Below, piece after piece: positions 55,552 through 64,000 of a stretch of DNA of 64,000 nucleotides. Numbering within the stretch: the stretch's first letter is position 1; the number at the start of each line of letters is the position of its first letter. Origin of the DNA: Aeromonas tecta (GTDB taxonomy: Bacteria; Pseudomonadota; Gammaproteobacteria; Enterobacterales; Aeromonadaceae); NCBI RefSeq assembly GCF_000820185.1, contig NZ_CDCA01000028.1:310001-374000 (forward strand), in the 5' to 3' direction. The notes beneath the pieces are model-generated. The model made no database searches. It had not been told where the DNA came from and worked only from the letters and a program-made list of their open reading frames with translations. The position numbers and the translations under genes were made by a program.

Positions 55552-56295
55552 TTATTCGCTGCCCTCGGGTTGCAGGTGGTCAGATTCAAACGGAATAAAG
55601 CTTTGAGCCACCATGCTCTGGACCCCAACATGGGGGCGATAGCATAAAATTTCAACCCCTGCCGCCATGGCTTGATCAATAAGCTGACTATAGTGCGGAT
55701 CTATATGGGCTGCCGGACGCATCCGCGCGATCCCCGAGTGCAACACCATGAATAACAACACAGCTCTGTGGCCTGCCGCCTTCATGGCCATTAATTCACG
55801 CAAGTGCTTGGCGCCGCGGGTGGTGACCGCATCGGGGAAGTAACCCATGCCAGGCTGTTCCCGCTCGTCGAGAAGGGTCACGGACTTGACCTCGATGTAG
55901 CAGCTCGGCTTGTCATCATCTTCCAGCAGCAGATCGATGCGGCTGTTCTCTTCGCCATATTTCACCTCGGTACGCAGCCTGGCGTACCCCGTCAGCGGGG
56001 CAAGCTGCCCTTGCTCGATCAGCTCTTTGGCAATCTGGTTGGCCCGCGCGGTGTTGACGCAGATGAAGTGGCCCGCCGGGCTTTCGGCGATCTCCCAGCT
56101 GTGGGCCAGCTTGCGCTTGGGGTTGTTTGAGGTGGAATACCAGACCCGGGTGCCCGGCTCGGCGCAGCCGGTCATGGCACCGGTGTTGGCGCAGTGGATG
56201 GTGATGGTCTCGCCACTGTCGAGCTGCACGTCGGTCAGGAAGCGTTTATAGCGGGAGACCAGCAGGCCGGATTGCAAAGGGGGATCGAAGATCAT
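55552..56295 (-). CDS. sfsA: Sugar fermentation stimulation protein SfsA
   Basis: A 247-residue SfsA family protein, starting [20 protein letters not shown]; the upstream open frame is an artefact of the opposite region. Conserved stretches [34 protein letters not shown] and [12 protein letters not shown] resemble a nuclease-like (PD-(D/E)xK-type) arrangement with an N-terminal OB-like domain. E. coli SfsA was reported to bind DNA and affect maltose metabolism; the molecular role is still unclear. Lies between thpR and dksA, as in E. coli. Confidence 0.93.
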   Translation of the reverse strand: MIFDPPLQSGLLVSRYKRFLTDVQLDSGETITIHCANTGAMTGCAEPGTRVWYSTSNNPKRKLAHSWEIAESPAGHFICVNTARANQIAKELIEQGQLAPLTGYARLRTEVKYGEENSRIDLLLEDDDKPSCYIEVKSVTLLDEREQPGMGYFPDAVTTRGAKHLRELMAMKAAGHRAVLLFMVLHSGIARMRPAAHIDPHYSQLIDQAMAAGVEILCYRPHVGVQSMVAQSFIPFESDHLQPEGSE

Positions 56296-56374
56296 GGGGC
56301 TCTGTTCTCTATGGTGTCTTGGTGTGGCGGGTGGCCAATCCGTGGGCCGGATAGCGCAGGGGAAGCGATATGCA

Positions 56375-56926
56375 TCAGACCGGCTGCTCGCTCGGTGCTG
56401 CTTCGGCGGCCTTGCTGCGGGCCCGCAGGGGCCAGCAGGCAAGCGGCTCGTATTGAACCCCCACCGGGGTGCTGACGGACTGATAGAGGCAGAAGCTATC
56501 GGCCTGCAGCACCAGATCCGGCGCCGGCAGCTCGGCGGGGGCTTCGCTCGCCTTGCGCGACAGGGTGACGTGGGGACGATAGCCCTGCTCGCCATTGCCA
56601 AGTCCCAGTTTCTCACCGTGGCGGCGCAGGGCCTTGGCCAGCACATTCAACTCGTTCGGCCACTCGCGCGGCCCCACCCAGGCGGCCTTGGCACGGTTGA
56701 ACCAACCGGTCTGATCCAGCCGGATGCTCAGTGGCGGGCAGTGTTGACGCTCGGCGGCGGCCATCAGCCGGGCCAGGGTGACCTCGTCGGCATCGCCGAG
56801 AAAGGCCAGGGTCAGGTGCAGATTGGCCGCCGGCACCGGCAGACCGGGCCAGGGGCGCTGTTCACGCCACTCGGTCAGGGTGGGGGCGAGCTCGTGCAGG
56901 GGCAGGGCGAAGAAGAGTCTTGGCAT
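56375..56926 (-). CDS. thpR: RNA 2',3'-cyclic phosphodiesterase (2H family)
   Basis: A 183-residue 2H phosphoesterase (LigT/ThpR). The two catalytic HxT motifs are seen as [11 protein letters not shown] (residue about 37) and [11 protein letters not shown] (about 118). The family opens 2',3'-cyclic phosphates and in vitro ligates tRNA halves. Divergent from hrpB and upstream of sfsA, the same arrangement as in E. coli. Confidence 0.92.
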   Translation of the reverse strand: MPRLFFALPLHELAPTLTEWREQRPWPGLPVPAANLHLTLAFLGDADEVTLARLMAAAERQHCPPLSIRLDQTGWFNRAKAAWVGPREWPNELNVLAKALRRHGEKLGLGNGEQGYRPHVTLSRKASEAPAELPAPDLVLQADSFCLYQSVSTPVGVQYEPLACWPLRARSKAAEAAPSEQPV

Positions 56927-57081
56927 GCGGGTAATCTGGCCTCGTTGCGCGCAGGGATTGCCCCCATTCTATGGCAGCCAGCCGGCTCCTGTCTCGCCGG
57001 CGCGATCCACTCACGGTGGCAGCAGATGCTATGGCAGAATAGACGCCGCTTTTAAGGTCACCACAGAAGGTTCTCGCCGCT

Positions 57082-59535
57082 TTGTCCCAACTCCCCATCG
57101 TTTCGGTGCTGCCCGAGCTGTTTGATGCCATCGACACTCATGCCAGCGTGATCCTGCAGGCGCCCCCCGGCGCGGGCAAGTCGACCCTGCTGCCGCTGGA
57201 GCTGGTGCGCCAGCACCGGTTGCACGGTCGCATCATCATGCTGGAGCCACGCCGGCTGGCGGCGCGCAACATCGCCAGCTTCCTGGCCCGCCAGCTGGGG
57301 GAGAAGGTGGGAGATCGCATCGGGCTGCGGGTGCGCGGCGAGAGTAGGGTCAGTGCCAAGACCCGGCTCGAGATCGTCACCGAAGGGGTGCTGACCCGGA
57401 TGCTGCAGCAAGACCCCGAGCTCGCGGGCGTCTCGCTGGTGATCTTCGATGAGTTCCACGAGCGCAGCCTGCATGCCGACACTGCTCTGGCCTTCGCCAT
57501 TGAGAGTCAACAGGGGCTGCGAGACGATCTCAAGCTGCTGATCATGTCCGCCACCCTGGATGGCATGGCGCTGGAGAGCCTTCTGCCGGATGCGCCGGTC
57601 ATCCGTTCCGAGGGGCGCGGCTTTCCCATCGACTACCACTATCGCCCCGCCAATCGCCAGCAGTGGCTGGAGCCACAGGTGGGCGCCGTGGTGTTGGAGG
57701 CGCTGGCCAGTCACGCCGGCAGTGCCCTGGTATTCCTGCCGGGGCAGGGGGAGATAGAGCGGCTGGCGCAATGGTTGGAGGGGCGGTTGCCGGACGATGT
57801 GCGCCTCGCCCCGCTCTATGGCCGCCTCGACATGGCGGCCCAGCAGGCCGCCATCGAGCCAGCGCCGGCGGGCAGCCGCAAGTTGGTGCTCACCACCAAT
57901 GTGGCGGAAACCTCCCTCACCATCGAAGGGGTCTCGGTCGTCATCGACAGCGGGCTGGAGCGGCGCGCCTCCTTCGATCTGAAAAGTGGGGTCACCCGGC
58001 TGGAGACCCGCCAGATTGCCAGAGCCTCCGCCACCCAGCGGGCCGGCCGCGCCGGCCGTCTCGGCCCTGGCGTCTGCTACCGGCTGTGGAGCAGCGAGGT
58101 GCAGGATCGCCTCGCCGAGCAGAGCCCGCCCGATATCCTGACCCAGGAGCTGACCGGTCTGCTGCTGGATGCCGCCCAGTGGGGCGCCAGGGTGGAGAGC
58201 CTGCCCTTGTTGGACTCGCCCCCTGCCGCCGCCGTGGCCAGCGCCCAGCGCTTGTTGGTGGCGCTCGGCGCCATGCAGCCTGAAGCGGATCAACAACTTA
58301 CCCCTCAGGGGCGGGCCATGGCGGCCTTCGGTACCCACCCCCGGCTGGCGCGGCTGTTGCTGCGCGCCCGGGCGCTGGAGACAGAGGGTCTGACAGGGAT
58401 TGTCGCCGATGCCGCTTATCTGGTGGCGCTGCTGGAAGAAGATCTGCGAGGATCGGAGCGCCTGTCTGTGCTGTTCCATCGCCGCCTGGGGGCCCTGCGC
58501 CAGGGCGCCGCCCGCTGGTTTGAGCGGCTCGGCGTGCGCCCCGGGCAGGCTCAGGGCCAATGGTTGGGGCTGCTCTGCGCCCTCGCCTGGCCGGACAGGA
58601 TCGGCAAGTTGCGCAGTGCCAGCCGTTATCAGCTCAGTGGTGGGGTGAGCTGCGATCTGGTAGAAGGTCACCCCTGTCAGGGACAAGCGGCGATCGTCGC
58701 CGTGGAGATGGGCCAGAATGAGCGCGGCAGCCGCATCTTCATCGCCGAGCCGGTGGAGTTGGACGAGCTGGTACGTTTGCTGCCCGAGCTGGTGAGCGAA
58801 CGGCAGTGGTTTGACTGGGACGAGCGCGAAGAGCGGGTGCGCGCCGAGCGCCAGCAGGTGCTCGGCGAACTGGTACTGAGCCAGCGTCCGCTGACCGAGT
58901 TGTCGGACGAGCAGAAGGGGCGCTGCCTGCTGCAAGGCATTCGCCGCAAGGGGCTACACGTGCTGTCCTGGGATGAGAGCAGCGAAGGATTGCTTGCCCG
59001 GCTGCGCTGCGCCGCCGACTGGTTGCCGGACGAGGGGTGGCCTGCCATGGACGAGGAGAGCCTGCTGGCTCGGCTGGAAGAGTGGCTGTTGCCCGCGGTG
59101 GCGGGCATGACCCGACTGGAGCAGCTCAAGCGGCTCAAGCTGTCTGATATACTGCGCCAGTCCTTGCCCTGGCCACTGCCCAAGCGGCTGGACGAGGCGC
59201 TGCCGAGCCACTTTACCGCCCCCACCGGCAGCCGGGTGCGCATTCGCTATCAGCCGGGTCAGGCGCCGGTGATCCCGGTGCGCATCCAGGAGATGTTCGG
59301 CCAGGCCAGTACCCCCTGCGTGGCCGATGGCCGGGTGGCGCTGGTGGTGGAGCTGCTCTCCCCGGCCCAGCGGCCGCTGCAGATCACCGCGGATCTCGCC
59401 GCCTTCTGGGCCGGCTCCTACGCGCTGGTGAAAAAAGAGATGAAGGGGCGCTATCCCCGCCACTATTGGCCGGACAACCCGCTGGAGGCGATGCCGACCA
59501 AGGTCACCAAGAAGCGGATGGGATTGCAGGAATAA
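57082..59535 (+). CDS. hrpB: ATP-dependent helicase HrpB
   Basis: A DEAH-type helicase of 817 residues. The start is a TTG giving MSQLPIVSVLPELFDAID, which aligns with E. coli HrpB (MSSLPVAAVLPELLTALD); AAGG lies about 10 bases ahead. Motifs: Walker A APPGAGKSTLLPL, DEAH-type box FDEFHERSLHAD, motif III MSATLDG, motif V LTTNVAETSLTIEGV, motif VI QRAGRAGRLGPG, then HA2 and the HrpB C-terminal domain. Cellular role is unclear, perhaps in RNA metabolism. mrcB follows 105 bases later. Confidence 0.95.
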   Translation: MSQLPIVSVLPELFDAIDTHASVILQAPPGAGKSTLLPLELVRQHRLHGRIIMLEPRRLAARNIASFLARQLGEKVGDRIGLRVRGESRVSAKTRLEIVTEGVLTRMLQQDPELAGVSLVIFDEFHERSLHADTALAFAIESQQGLRDDLKLLIMSATLDGMALESLLPDAPVIRSEGRGFPIDYHYRPANRQQWLEPQVGAVVLEALASHAGSALVFLPGQGEIERLAQWLEGRLPDDVRLAPLYGRLDMAAQQAAIEPAPAGSRKLVLTTNVAETSLTIEGVSVVIDSGLERRASFDLKSGVTRLETRQIARASATQRAGRAGRLGPGVCYRLWSSEVQDRLAEQSPPDILTQELTGLLLDAAQWGARVESLPLLDSPPAAAVASAQRLLVALGAMQPEADQQLTPQGRAMAAFGTHPRLARLLLRARALETEGLTGIVADAAYLVALLEEDLRGSERLSVLFHRRLGALRQGAARWFERLGVRPGQAQGQWLGLLCALAWPDRIGKLRSASRYQLSGGVSCDLVEGHPCQGQAAIVAVEMGQNERGSRIFIAEPVELDELVRLLPELVSERQWFDWDEREERVRAERQQVLGELVLSQRPLTELSDEQKGRCLLQGIRRKGLHVLSWDESSEGLLARLRCAADWLPDEGWPAMDEESLLARLEEWLLPAVAGMTRLEQLKRLKLSDILRQSLPWPLPKRLDEALPSHFTAPTGSRVRIRYQPGQAPVIPVRIQEMFGQASTPCVADGRVALVVELLSPAQRPLQITADLAAFWAGSYALVKKEMKGRYPRHYWPDNPLEAMPTKVTKKRMGLQE

Positions 59536-59640
59536 CGGGTATTGAGTGCCCGGCCGTTGGTTCGATAAGCCGCGCAGCGGCGTACTCGGACGAGCGCGAA
59601 CACGACATTACAAAGTAGAAAGGAAAGGCAAAGAGGATTT

Positions 59641-61962
59641 ATGGCAACGCAACAACGCAAGCGTACCCCCAAGAAGGCGGCGCCCAAAGGCACCCTTTGG
59701 CGCAAGCTGTTCTGGCTTGGCTTCAAGCTGTCCCTGGTGGTGGGGGCCTTCATGGTGGTATTTGGCATCTACCTCGATACCAAGGTACGCGAGCGCTTCG
59801 ACGGCGAGAAGTGGCAGTTGCCGGTGATGGTCTATAGCCGTCCGCTGGAGCTCTACCCCAGCCAGCGCCTCTCCCAGGCCCAGATGATGCGCGAGCTCAA
59901 CATGTTGAGCTACAAGCAGGTTCGCCAGCCGCACACCCCGGGGGAATATGCGGTCAACGGCAACAAGATCGAGCTGATCCGCCGTCCGTTTGCCTTCTCG
60001 GACGGTGCCGACGGGGCCCGTGGTTTGCGGCTGACCTTCAACGGCGCACGGCTGGAGGGGATCCAGTCCCTGGAGAACCAGCGCCAGCTCGGTTACGCCC
60101 AGATGGACCCGGTGTTGCTCGACCGACTCAACACCGAGGATCGGGAGGATCGCCTGCTGGTGCGCATCGCCGAGGTGCCGGACAGCCTGCTGATCACCCT
60201 GCTCACCACCGAGGATAGAGACTTCTACCAGCACGGCGGCGTCTCGCCGGTGGCCATCATGCGAGCCATGGTTGCCAACGTGCTGGCCGGTCGCACCGTG
60301 CAGGGCGGCAGTACCCTCACCCAGCAGCTGGCCAAGAACTTCTTCCTGACCCGCGAGCGCAGCCTGTGGCGCAAGGCCCAGGAAGCCTACATGGCGGTGC
60401 TGATCGATTATCGCTACAGCAAGGACGAGATCCTGGAGGCCTACCTCAACGAGGTCTATCTGGGGCAGAACTTCTCGCAAGGGGTCTATGGCTTCGGGCT
60501 CGCCTCTTACTTCTACTTCGGCATCCCGGTCAACGAGCTGGACATCGATCAGGTGGCCCTGCTGGTGGGCATGGTGAAGGGCCCCTCCTATTACGATCCC
60601 TGGCGCTTCCCGGATCGGGCCAAGGCACGCCGGGATCTGGTACTCAAGCTGTTGATGGATCACGGCAGCCTGCAACCGGCCGAGTATGAGCTGGCCAGCA
60701 AGCAGCCCCTTGGCATCATCACCCGTGGTCAGATGAGCTATGGCCGCACCCCGGCCTTCATGGGCCTGCTCAAGCGCGAGATCCAGAGCCGCTTCGGCCC
60801 GGATCTGCTCAAGCAGTCCGGCCTCAAGATCTTCACCAGCCTGGATCCCATCGCCCAGCATGCCGCCGAGCAGGCGGTGCAGTCGGGTCTGGCCACCATC
60901 GAGAAGCAGCGTGGCAAAAAGAAGCTGGAGGCGGCCATGGTGGTCTCCGACTGGCACAAGGGGGAAGTGGTCGCCATGGTGGGTGGCCGGGATCCGCGCT
61001 ACGCCGGCTTCAACCGCGCGCTGGATGCCCGCCGTCAGATAGGCTCCCTGGTCAAGCCGGCGGTCTATCTCACCGGTCTCTCCAACGGCCTGACTTTGGG
61101 CACGCCACTCAAGGATCAACCTATTCGCATTCGCGGCCAGGATGGCCAAGTCTGGACGCCCCAGAACTACGATCGCAAGTTCCGCCAGAGTGTGCCGCTG
61201 ATGGAGGCGCTGGCCAGCTCCCTCAACGTGCCGACCGTCAACCTCGGTCTGCAGGTGGGGCTGGACAAGGTGGTCGACACCCTGCACAAGCTGGGGGTGG
61301 AGCAGGAGATCCAACCCTATCCGTCGCTGGTGCTGGGGGCGGTGGCGCTGTCACCGATGGAGGTGAACCAGATGTATCTGCCCATCGCCAACCAGGGGCT
61401 GACCCAGCCGCTGTCGGCCATCCGTGCGGTGATCAACAGCGATGGCAGCCTGCTCTATCAGCACGATCAGGCCGCCAAGCGAGTGGCGGATCCCCAGGCC
61501 AGCTGGCTGACCCTGTTCGCCATGTCCAAGACGGTGAGTCAGGGCACGGCCCGCGCCCTGAGCGCCAAGTTCCCCGGGGCCACCATGGCCGCCAAGACAG
61601 GGACCACCAACGAGTTGCGTGACTCCTGGTTTACCGGGCTCGACAACAACGAACTGGTGAGCATCTGGGTGGGCCGCGACGACAACACCCCGGCCGGGCT
61701 GACCGGTGCCAGCGGCGCTCTGCAGCTGTTCAGTGGCTACATGAGCCAGCGCGGAGTCAACAGCCTGGCGCTGAACATGCCGGAAGGGGTGAGCTGGGCC
61801 AACTTCTCCCGTACCAGCGGCGTCCGAGTTGCCAGCGATTGCCCCGGCAGCATGCAGGTGCCGGCCAAGCTGGCCGGGTTGGGCGAGCCCATGAGCTGCG
61901 CCAGTCCTGTCGCCAACCCGGCCAACGCGCTGGATAACTGGTTCAGCGGTTTCTTCAACTAA
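59641..61962 (+). CDS. mrcB: Penicillin-binding protein 1B
   Basis: Bifunctional peptidoglycan synthase of 773 residues. A basic cytoplasmic tail and one membrane helix (about 20-42) are followed by a UB2H-like region, where LpoB binds in E. coli, the GT51 glycosyltransferase with EDRDFYQHGG and GGSTLTQQLAKNFF, and the transpeptidase with SxxK (SLVKPAVYL, Ser near 468), SSLN and AKTGTTNELRDSW. AGAGGA precedes the ATG. Shorter than E. coli MrcB (844), mainly at the C terminus and tail. Confidence 0.97.
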   Translation: MATQQRKRTPKKAAPKGTLWRKLFWLGFKLSLVVGAFMVVFGIYLDTKVRERFDGEKWQLPVMVYSRPLELYPSQRLSQAQMMRELNMLSYKQVRQPHTPGEYAVNGNKIELIRRPFAFSDGADGARGLRLTFNGARLEGIQSLENQRQLGYAQMDPVLLDRLNTEDREDRLLVRIAEVPDSLLITLLTTEDRDFYQHGGVSPVAIMRAMVANVLAGRTVQGGSTLTQQLAKNFFLTRERSLWRKAQEAYMAVLIDYRYSKDEILEAYLNEVYLGQNFSQGVYGFGLASYFYFGIPVNELDIDQVALLVGMVKGPSYYDPWRFPDRAKARRDLVLKLLMDHGSLQPAEYELASKQPLGIITRGQMSYGRTPAFMGLLKREIQSRFGPDLLKQSGLKIFTSLDPIAQHAAEQAVQSGLATIEKQRGKKKLEAAMVVSDWHKGEVVAMVGGRDPRYAGFNRALDARRQIGSLVKPAVYLTGLSNGLTLGTPLKDQPIRIRGQDGQVWTPQNYDRKFRQSVPLMEALASSLNVPTVNLGLQVGLDKVVDTLHKLGVEQEIQPYPSLVLGAVALSPMEVNQMYLPIANQGLTQPLSAIRAVINSDGSLLYQHDQAAKRVADPQASWLTLFAMSKTVSQGTARALSAKFPGATMAAKTGTTNELRDSWFTGLDNNELVSIWVGRDDNTPAGLTGASGALQLFSGYMSQRGVNSLALNMPEGVSWANFSRTSGVRVASDCPGSMQVPAKLAGLGEPMSCASPVANPANALDNWFSGFFN

Positions 61963-61966
61963 CGAG

Positions 61967-61990
61967 ACGGGCGGCCTGGCCGCCCGTTGT
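61967..61990 (+). terminator. mrcB terminator
   Basis: ACGGGCGGC/GCCGCCCGT stem with a CTG loop and TGTTAT tail; it sits just ahead of the gloA2 ribosome-binding site. Confidence 0.7.
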
Positions 61991-62002
61991 TATGGAGTGG
62001 AT

Positions 62003-62404
62003 ATGACGGTTCCCCTCTTTGATGGCATCCACCATGTGGCCATCATCGCCAGCGACTATGCGCGCTCGCGCCACTTCTATCATCAGGTGCTGGGGCTGCC
62101 CATCATCAATGAGACCCTGCGCGAGGCGCGCCAATCCTGGAAACTGGATCTGGCACTGCCTGATGGCAGCCAGCTGGAGTTGTTCAGCTTCCCGACGCCC
62201 CCGGCGCGGCCCTCAAGGCCGGAGGCCTGCGGCCTGCGCCACCTGGCATTTCGGGTGGGAGATCTGGATAAGGTCATCGCTCACCTGCAACAGCACGGGA
62301 TCGAGGTGGAGGCAGTCAGGGTGGACGAGCTGACCGGTCGGCGCTTTACCTTCTTCGCCGATCCGGATGACCTGCCATTGGAGCTGTATGAGGTAGAGAG
62401 TTAG
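62003..62404 (+). CDS. gloA2: VOC-family protein GloA2/YaeR
   Basis: A 133-residue glyoxalase/bleomycin-resistance fold protein. DGIHHVAIIASDYARSRHFY, LELFSFPTPPARPSRPEACG, LRHLAFRV and RFTFFADPDDLPLELYE match E. coli YaeR closely, including the His and Glu positions that bind metal in VOC enzymes. The ATG with GGAG five bases ahead is preferred over the GTG two codons upstream. Substrate unknown. Confidence 0.9.
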   Translation: MTVPLFDGIHHVAIIASDYARSRHFYHQVLGLPIINETLREARQSWKLDLALPDGSQLELFSFPTPPARPSRPEACGLRHLAFRVGDLDKVIAHLQQHGIEVEAVRVDELTGRRFTFFADPDDLPLELYEVES

Positions 62405-62441
62405 TCTGTTTTGTGATGTTTTACTTGTCTCTTTGACTGAT

Positions 62442-62475
62442 AAAAAGCCGCCCGGCAAACCGGGCGGCTTTTTTC
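62442..62475. terminator. Bidirectional terminator, gloA2/mdtI
   Basis: AAAAGCCGCCCGG/CCGGGCGGCTTTTTT stem with a four-base loop between convergent genes. Confidence 0.93.
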
Positions 62476-62493
62476 ATGCCATTTCTGAGTGGA

Positions 62494-62814
62494 TCATGCG
62501 GTGGTCAGCAGCGCCACGGCCAGCGCCATCACCAGAATGCCAGCCCAGCCGATGGGTTTGAGCCGCTCGCCAAACAGCAGCAGGCCGCCGAGTGCGGTAC
62601 CGAGGATGCCGATGGCGCCCCAGGTGGCATAGGCGATGGCGAGATCTATCTTGCCGGTGCTCACCGCCTCGGAGAGCAGGGTGAAGGCGCACAGCACCAG
62701 CAGGATGCCGAGAAAGCCCCAGCCCTTGTAGCGAAAGCCGACCGAGCGGTTGATGGCCATGTTGGCGCCTATGTCCAGCAAGGCCGCGCCCAGTACGATG
62801 ATCAATGGGTGCAT
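62494..62814 (-). CDS. mdtI: SMR-family transporter subunit, MdtI-like
   Basis: A 106-residue protein with four membrane helices. The conserved AIAYATWGAIGILGTALGG segment and GERLKPIGWAGILVMALAV match the small multidrug resistance family and, together with the overlapping partner gene, the MdtI subunit of the spermidine exporter MdtJI. The membrane-embedded acidic residue in helix 1 appears as Asp (LLDIGAN) rather than the usual Glu. Confidence 0.8.
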   Translation of the reverse strand: MHPLIIVLGAALLDIGANMAINRSVGFRYKGWGFLGILLVLCAFTLLSEAVSTGKIDLAIAYATWGAIGILGTALGGLLLFGERLKPIGWAGILVMALAVALLTTA

Positions 62815-63194
62815 ACGGCCTCCTGCTGCTTGCTGGGCGGTGCGACCTCGTCATGGGTCTCGCCCATCGTCACCATAACAATGCCCACTATTGCCAGCGC
62901 CAGGCCGATCAGCTCCTGAGTGCTGATGTCGTAATCCAGAAACAGCATGGAGACGAGGGTGATGAGCCCTATCCCCAGCCCCTCCCACAAGGCGAACGCA
63001 ATACCAATGGAAATTGTTTTGGCGGCTTTGGCCAACATCAGATAGGAGAGGGCGATCAGTATCCACATGGGCAGATAGTTGAGCCAGCTCGCCTCGTTGT
63101 CGGGAATGAAGGCCATGGAGGAGGTACCGACGACCTCGGTCAGAATGGCACCGGTCAGAAAAATCCGGGCCAAAAGCATGCGACTGAATAACAT
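62802..63194 (-). CDS. mdtJ: SMR-family transporter subunit, MdtJ-like
   Basis: A 130-residue four-helix SMR protein. ILTEVVGTSSMAF carries the essential helix 1 Glu, and ISIGIAFALWEGLGIGLITLVSMLF resembles MdtJ ([20 protein letters not shown]). The start MLFSRMLLARIF, with AAGGA eight bases ahead, is chosen over a longer frame. Its end overlaps the mdtI start by 13 bases, so the heteromeric pair is translated together. In E. coli MdtJI exports spermidine. Confidence 0.85.
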   Translation of the reverse strand: MLFSRMLLARIFLTGAILTEVVGTSSMAFIPDNEASWLNYLPMWILIALSYLMLAKAAKTISIGIAFALWEGLGIGLITLVSMLFLDYDISTQELIGLALAIVGIVMVTMGETHDEVAPPSKQQEAVCTH

Positions 63195-63351
63195 ATAACG
63201 ATCCTTTTGTTGCTGCGACCAGGGAATGATAGCCGTGGCAAATTGAGGCGTTGGTGTCGCTGAGCATCGATTAATCAGACGCCAAGGGTTTGCCTCACGC
63301 CCAGCGGGCAAGCTAAGGTAGAGATCGGATACTCCGCAGTCAGCCGCCGTT

Positions 63352-64000
63352 ATGAAGCTTAATCAGATACAACTCTTTGTAGAATCAGCAGACAGTGGCT
63401 CTATCGCCAATGCAGCCAGGCGGCTTGGCAAGAGTCGCAGCGCGGTCAGCACGGCGATCGCCGCGCTGGAAGTCGAGCTTGGCGTCGACCTTTTTGAACG
63501 AGGGGCAAACCGGAGCCGGCTGACCGAGATAGGTGAACAGGTGCTGGACGACTGCAAGCGACTGTTGCAGGCGGCCAACAGCCTGCAACTCAAGTGCGAG
63601 CACCATGCCTCGGGGGCCGAGGTGGCGCTGCGGGTGGCGCGGGACGACGCCATCCCGGAATCGGTCTGGCGCGACATGCTGGGTACTCTGCGCCGTCAGT
63701 TCCCCGGCACCAGTATCTCGCTGGTGCTGGCGTCGCCCCCGGAGTTGCCCGCCCTGGTCGAAGAGGGCTTTGTGGACGCCGCCTTCGGCCTCATCACCGA
63801 GGAGCAGGAGCGCAGTGGTCTCAATATCGATGTGCTCAACCCGATCCGCACCCTGATGGTGGTGGCGCCGAGTCACCCGCTGGCGAGCCTGAAACGGGTG
63901 CTGCAGCAGGATTTGACCGGTCACACCCAGGTCACCCTCTCCTACGTTGACGAGTTCTCCCTCAAGAGCCTGTTGCCCATCGGCGGGCAGCACATCGGCC
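63352..64000 (+). CDS. LysR-family transcriptional regulator (partial, cut by window end)
   Basis: 216 codons are visible before the window ends. The N-terminal winged helix reads MKLNQIQLFVESADSGSIAN…RLGKSRSAVSTAIAALEVEL, the usual LysR helix-turn-helix, followed by a linker helix and the start of the periplasmic-binding-like effector domain (VALRVARDDAIPE, LPALVEEGFVDAAFGL). It is divergent from mdtJI across about 160 bases, a layout in which LysR proteins often control the neighbour. No ligand can be inferred. Confidence 0.9.
   Translation, partial: MKLNQIQLFVESADSGSIANAARRLGKSRSAVSTAIAALEVELGVDLFERGANRSRLTEIGEQVLDDCKRLLQAANSLQLKCEHHASGAEVALRVARDDAIPESVWRDMLGTLRRQFPGTSISLVLASPPELPALVEEGFVDAAFGLITEEQERSGLNIDVLNPIRTLMVVAPSHPLASLKRVLQQDLTGHTQVTLSYVDEFSLKSLLPIGGQHIG

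Overview
The window reads as a chromosome segment of an Aeromonas-like gammaproteobacterium. This is inferred from protein similarity to E. coli and Vibrio orthologues, a GC-rich codon pattern, E. coli-type gene neighbourhoods (truD-surE-pcm-nlpD-rpoS, rpsU-dnaG-rpoD, hpt/yadGH, panCB-folK-pcnB-gluQ-dksA-sfsA-thpR/hrpB-mrcB), and Vibrio-type traits: a LuxR/HapR/LitR-family master regulator beside hpt and a ZrgA-type zinc gene cluster. No species assignment is possible from the sequence alone.

Region by region. 1-10 kb: stationary-phase and housekeeping core, with the truD tail, surE, pcm, a YqaA-type membrane protein, nlpD and rpoS, then convergent tsaD, then the macromolecular-synthesis operon rpsU-yqeY-dnaG-rpoD with internal terminator hairpins. 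10-24.5 kb: tRNA-Ile2 (CAU), a TPR protein, a large secreted alpha-amylase with triplicated C-terminal modules, cytochrome b562/b561 genes, purHD, zntR with a RibD-like reductase, arfA, rdgB-hemW, a Bcr/CflA efflux pump and a Gfo/Idh oxidoreductase. 24.7-31.4 kb: a small lipoprotein built of 11-residue repeats, qmcA-nfeD, and the sulfate assimilation cluster cysG-cysDN-cysC with a REP/MITE-like inverted repeat inserted before cysC.

31.4-34.8 kb is the clear accessory island. It is AT-rich and gene-poor and holds only two convincing genes, both on the minus strand: a radical-SAM enzyme that matches prokaryotic viperins (antiviral ddhNTP synthases) and a SLATT-family 2-TM protein of the kind proposed to act as a defence effector. 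This is the best candidate for an undescribed or partly described defence locus.

34.8-47.5 kb: an Aer-like PAS chemoreceptor, a TIGR03899 protein, a zinc-linked cluster (YtfJ, a small His/Cys protein, ZrgA-like His-rich protein, ABC ATPase, ABC permease, DUF3299) with a near-consensus Zur box at its head, two unknown exported proteins, ppa, mpl-ubiX, and litR divergent from hpt. 47.6-64 kb: yadGH, the panB-panC-ABM genes, folK, pcnB (apparently starting at AUU, as in E. coli), 88-bp tandem repeats, gluQ, dksA, sfsA, thpR, hrpB, mrcB, gloA2, the mdtJI SMR pair and a LysR gene cut by the window end.

Most operons end in clear GC-rich hairpins with T runs, several shared by convergent genes. Long reading frames antisense to rpoD, purH, purD, cysN, mrcB and others are coding shadows and are left out.
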